33,175 nucleotides of DNA from a virus. Numbering within the stretch: position 1 is the stretch's first letter; each line of letters begins with the position of its first letter. A model generated the notes under the pieces. The model saw only the letters and a list, made by a program, of their open reading frames with translations, was not told the origin of the DNA and did not search any database. Location: positions 30,455 through 63,629 of IMG/VR virus record IMGVR_UViG_3300030107_002418, one strand, 5' to 3'. Below, piece after piece: positions 32,324-33,175 of the stretch. The translations under genes were made by a program, and so were the position numbers.

Positions 32324-32333
32324 AGTTATAGGT

Positions 32334-32349
32334 TCCGCGTAATAGCGGA
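32334..32349 (+). other. Small hairpin TCCGC-gtaata-GCGGA in leader of plus-strand gene
   Basis: Five-base GC stem and 6-base loop, 28 bases before the ATG at 32377. If transcription begins upstream, it lies in the 5' untranslated RNA. Confidence 0.4.
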
Positions 32350-32376
32350 TGTGTATAAAAAGTATAGGAAATGCTT

Positions 32377-32724
32377 ATGTCTAAGAAGACAGCGAAAGTA
32401 AAAGCCCAACTCAATAGAGTTGACGCTTTGAATATCCTACGCGAAGCAATTGGCGACGATGCTGACTTAGCGAACGCACTTGATGTGTTCTCTAAAGTTA
32501 ACAACAAGAAAGCCAACACTAGAGGCTTCAAGGCTGACCACGTTCTAGAACGTGGAGCCAAGACTCCTCAAGCTGGTTACATTGCTGACCGTGTGGAAAT
32601 GGTTGCTGGGATGACAGTTGCAGATGCTATGAGTCAAGTGCCTAATGGGCATCATGGTTCATACCGTTATGCTGATATCGCTTACGATATCAAGTGCGGT
32701 TATCTGCTAGATCCTAGAAGCTAA
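32377..32724 (+). CDS. Plus-strand protein of unknown function, paralogue of next gene
   Basis: This protein has 115 residues. I choose ATG 32377 because AGGA stands 7 bases before it, and the second plus-strand gene has the same AGGAAATGCT leader where only the corresponding ATG is in frame. The N-terminal half is helical (TAKVKAQLNRVDALNILREA then GDDADLANALDVFSKV); the C-terminal half carries VAGMTVADAMSQV and YRYADIAYDIKCGYLLDP, which could be a winged-helix-like fold. It is encoded away from terL and is probably the first early gene. It could be a regulator or a terminase small subunit; neither is shown by a clear motif. Confidence 0.72.
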   Translation: MSKKTAKVKAQLNRVDALNILREAIGDDADLANALDVFSKVNNKKANTRGFKADHVLERGAKTPQAGYIADRVEMVAGMTVADAMSQVPNGHHGSYRYADIAYDIKCGYLLDPRS

Positions 32725-32876
32725 AGAATAGAGTCAATTACTGACTGATTCGGTGGAATTCCGAAGGGACACCCCTGCGCAGCAAACAGGAATTCAATCT
32801 ACCCCAATCTAGATTCATATTAGGGTATAGGTAATAGGCATTGTGCATTGTACTATTGTACTTCTTTTTGTCTTTT

Positions 32877-32937
32877 TGGCAAGTGGCAAGAAGGTAGATT
32901 CACGGTACTGGCAAAAGGTAATTCTAGGTACTGGCAA
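32877..32937 (+). repeat. TGGCAA direct repeats
   Basis: TGGCAAG occurs twice back to back (32877-32890) and GGTACTGGCAA twice at a 23-base period (32904-32914 and 32927-32937). Four copies of TGGCAA in 61 bases suggest a multi-site operator or iteron-like element. Confidence 0.6.
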
Positions 32938-32960
32938 TTGCGTAATCAGACGTAAATAAC

Positions 32961-33008
32961 CCTTTACTTTCACGTAGTCTTAAGTATCATAGTAATTATA
33001 AGTAAAGG
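32961..33008. other. Spaced inverted repeat CCTTTACTT / AAGTAAAGG
   Basis: Exact 9-base arms at 32961-32969 and 33000-33008, 30 bases apart. The arms match the palindrome at 32260-32280 in the other intergenic region, so a common binding protein is likely. Confidence 0.55.
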
Positions 33009-33070
33009 AGTTTACTTAGATTCGCGACCCTAGTTGTCGTGGTAATATTAACCTTGATTAAGGAAATGCT

Positions 33071-33175
33071 ATGAAAGATCAAGCAAAAGTTCAACCTAGT
33101 GTTGAAGAGGCTCAAGCCCTAGTCGGAGTCGCCGTATCTGGTGACAAAGATCTGGAGTCTGCGCTTCAAGTTCTT
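33071..33175 (+). CDS. Second plus-strand protein (partial, 3' end outside window)
   Basis: Thirty-five codons are visible from ATG 33071, preceded by AGGAAATGCT; an upstream ATG at 33065 is out of frame and meets TGA after one codon. The sequence contains QAKVQPSVEEAQALVGVAVS then GDKDLESALQVL. It lines up with residues 5-37 of the first plus-strand protein (AKV at the start, then a central AL, GD.DL and AL.V), which suggests gene duplication. The remainder is cut by the window edge, so no function can be assigned. Confidence 0.65.
   Translation, partial: MKDQAKVQPSVEEAQALVGVAVSGDKDLESALQVL

Larger units (their letters stand above)
32072..32376. promoter_or_regulatory. Divergent control region between terL and plus-strand genes
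   Basis: These 305 bases contain no convincing gene. They hold, in order, a CTGAG/CTCAG hairpin, four G-tracts, a perfect 12-base palindrome, a 9-base hairpin, AGTAAAG/AAGTAA repeats, a 7-base palindrome and a small hairpin near the plus-strand start. Late and early transcripts probably start here in opposite directions. TATA-like stretches (e.g. TATAAA at 32354-32359) are present but none has a good -35 partner. Packaging-site or replication-origin use cannot be excluded. Confidence 0.55.
32725..33070. promoter_or_regulatory. 346-base intergenic region with repeats, between the plus-strand paralogues
   Basis: No gene was found. Soon after the stop codon are stacked small hairpins (TTCGG/CCGAA at 32749-32765, GGGacaCCC at 32766-32774, palindrome CTGCGCAG at 32775-32782) without a T run. 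Further on are four TGGCAA-type repeats and a spaced inverted repeat of CCTTTACTT. The region is long for this compact genome and likely controls the downstream gene. Confidence 0.5.

Noticed and set aside
32322-32561. Minus-strand 79-residue frame in the divergent region
   Set aside because: It runs antisense to the plus-strand 115-residue gene, which has a ribosome site and a paralogue; the frame's hydrophobic stretch is a by-product.
32749-32782. Stacked hairpins after the first plus-strand gene as a terminator
   Set aside because: No T run follows and the stems are only 3-5 pairs; kept only as part of the intergenic description.
1-33175. tRNA genes, integrase, insertion sequences, toxin-antitoxin or anti-defence systems
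   Set aside because: I found no cloverleaf, transposase or recombinase motif, nor terminal inverted repeats, in either strand.

Overview
The window is the virion, packaging and lysis half of a tailed double-stranded DNA phage genome (Caudoviricetes), read almost entirely on the minus strand. The DNA is AT-rich and densely packed: neighbours overlap by 1-4 bases (TAATG, ATGA) or lie a few bases apart. The set of genes (short-tail neck proteins of the P22/SU10 type, no tape measure, no sheath, a GroES-like co-chaperonin, a 2OG-Fe(II) oxygenase, a long repeat-built tail fibre with a self-cleaving C-terminal chaperone, and GGPV-motif proteins) suggests a marine podovirus, probably of an alphaproteobacterium such as the SAR11/SAR116 groups. 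The host is an inference; no host gene is present. There is no integrase, tRNA, CRISPR array or insertion sequence.

In transcription order (right to left), the head module comes first: TerL (30500-32071), portal (28122-30470), three tiny basic proteins (27682-28120), a 68-residue protein, a GroES-like co-chaperonin, a scaffold-like coiled-coil protein, two small head-associated proteins and the major capsid protein (24070-24981). A strong hairpin terminator (24029-24060) follows the capsid gene, then a possible promoter. The second block (19863-23930) holds two small virion proteins, a P22 gp4-like neck protein, a four-cysteine protein, an adaptor-like protein, a possible DUF115-like Rossmann protein and two small conserved proteins. 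The third block (14600-19856) has a 22-residue-repeat protein, a 987-residue fibre with its own likely promoter, a 2OG oxygenase and two tiny membrane proteins. The fourth (11027-14591) has a tail-hub-like protein, a short fibre-like protein, endolysin, staphylococcal-nuclease-like nuclease and a holin-like protein. The last (1-10987) has large virion or ejection-type proteins, three smaller repeat- or tag-bearing proteins, and a gene cut by the left edge.

The right end (32072-33175) is different. It is a divergent control region with G-tracts, perfect palindromes and a recurring AAGTAAAG-type motif, followed by two plus-strand genes. The second of these is cut by the window edge. The two share a leader sequence and appear to be paralogues, presumably starting the early-gene arm. 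Replication and regulation genes are probably beyond this edge.

The plausible division of labour is as follows. TerL and portal package DNA into a capsid built on the scaffold with help from the GroES-like protein. The gp4-like, adaptor-like and hub-like proteins close the head and form the short tail. The fibre and repeat proteins bind the host. The large proteins downstream of lysis are likely carried inside the virion or at the tail tip for DNA entry. Endolysin plus membrane proteins release progeny.
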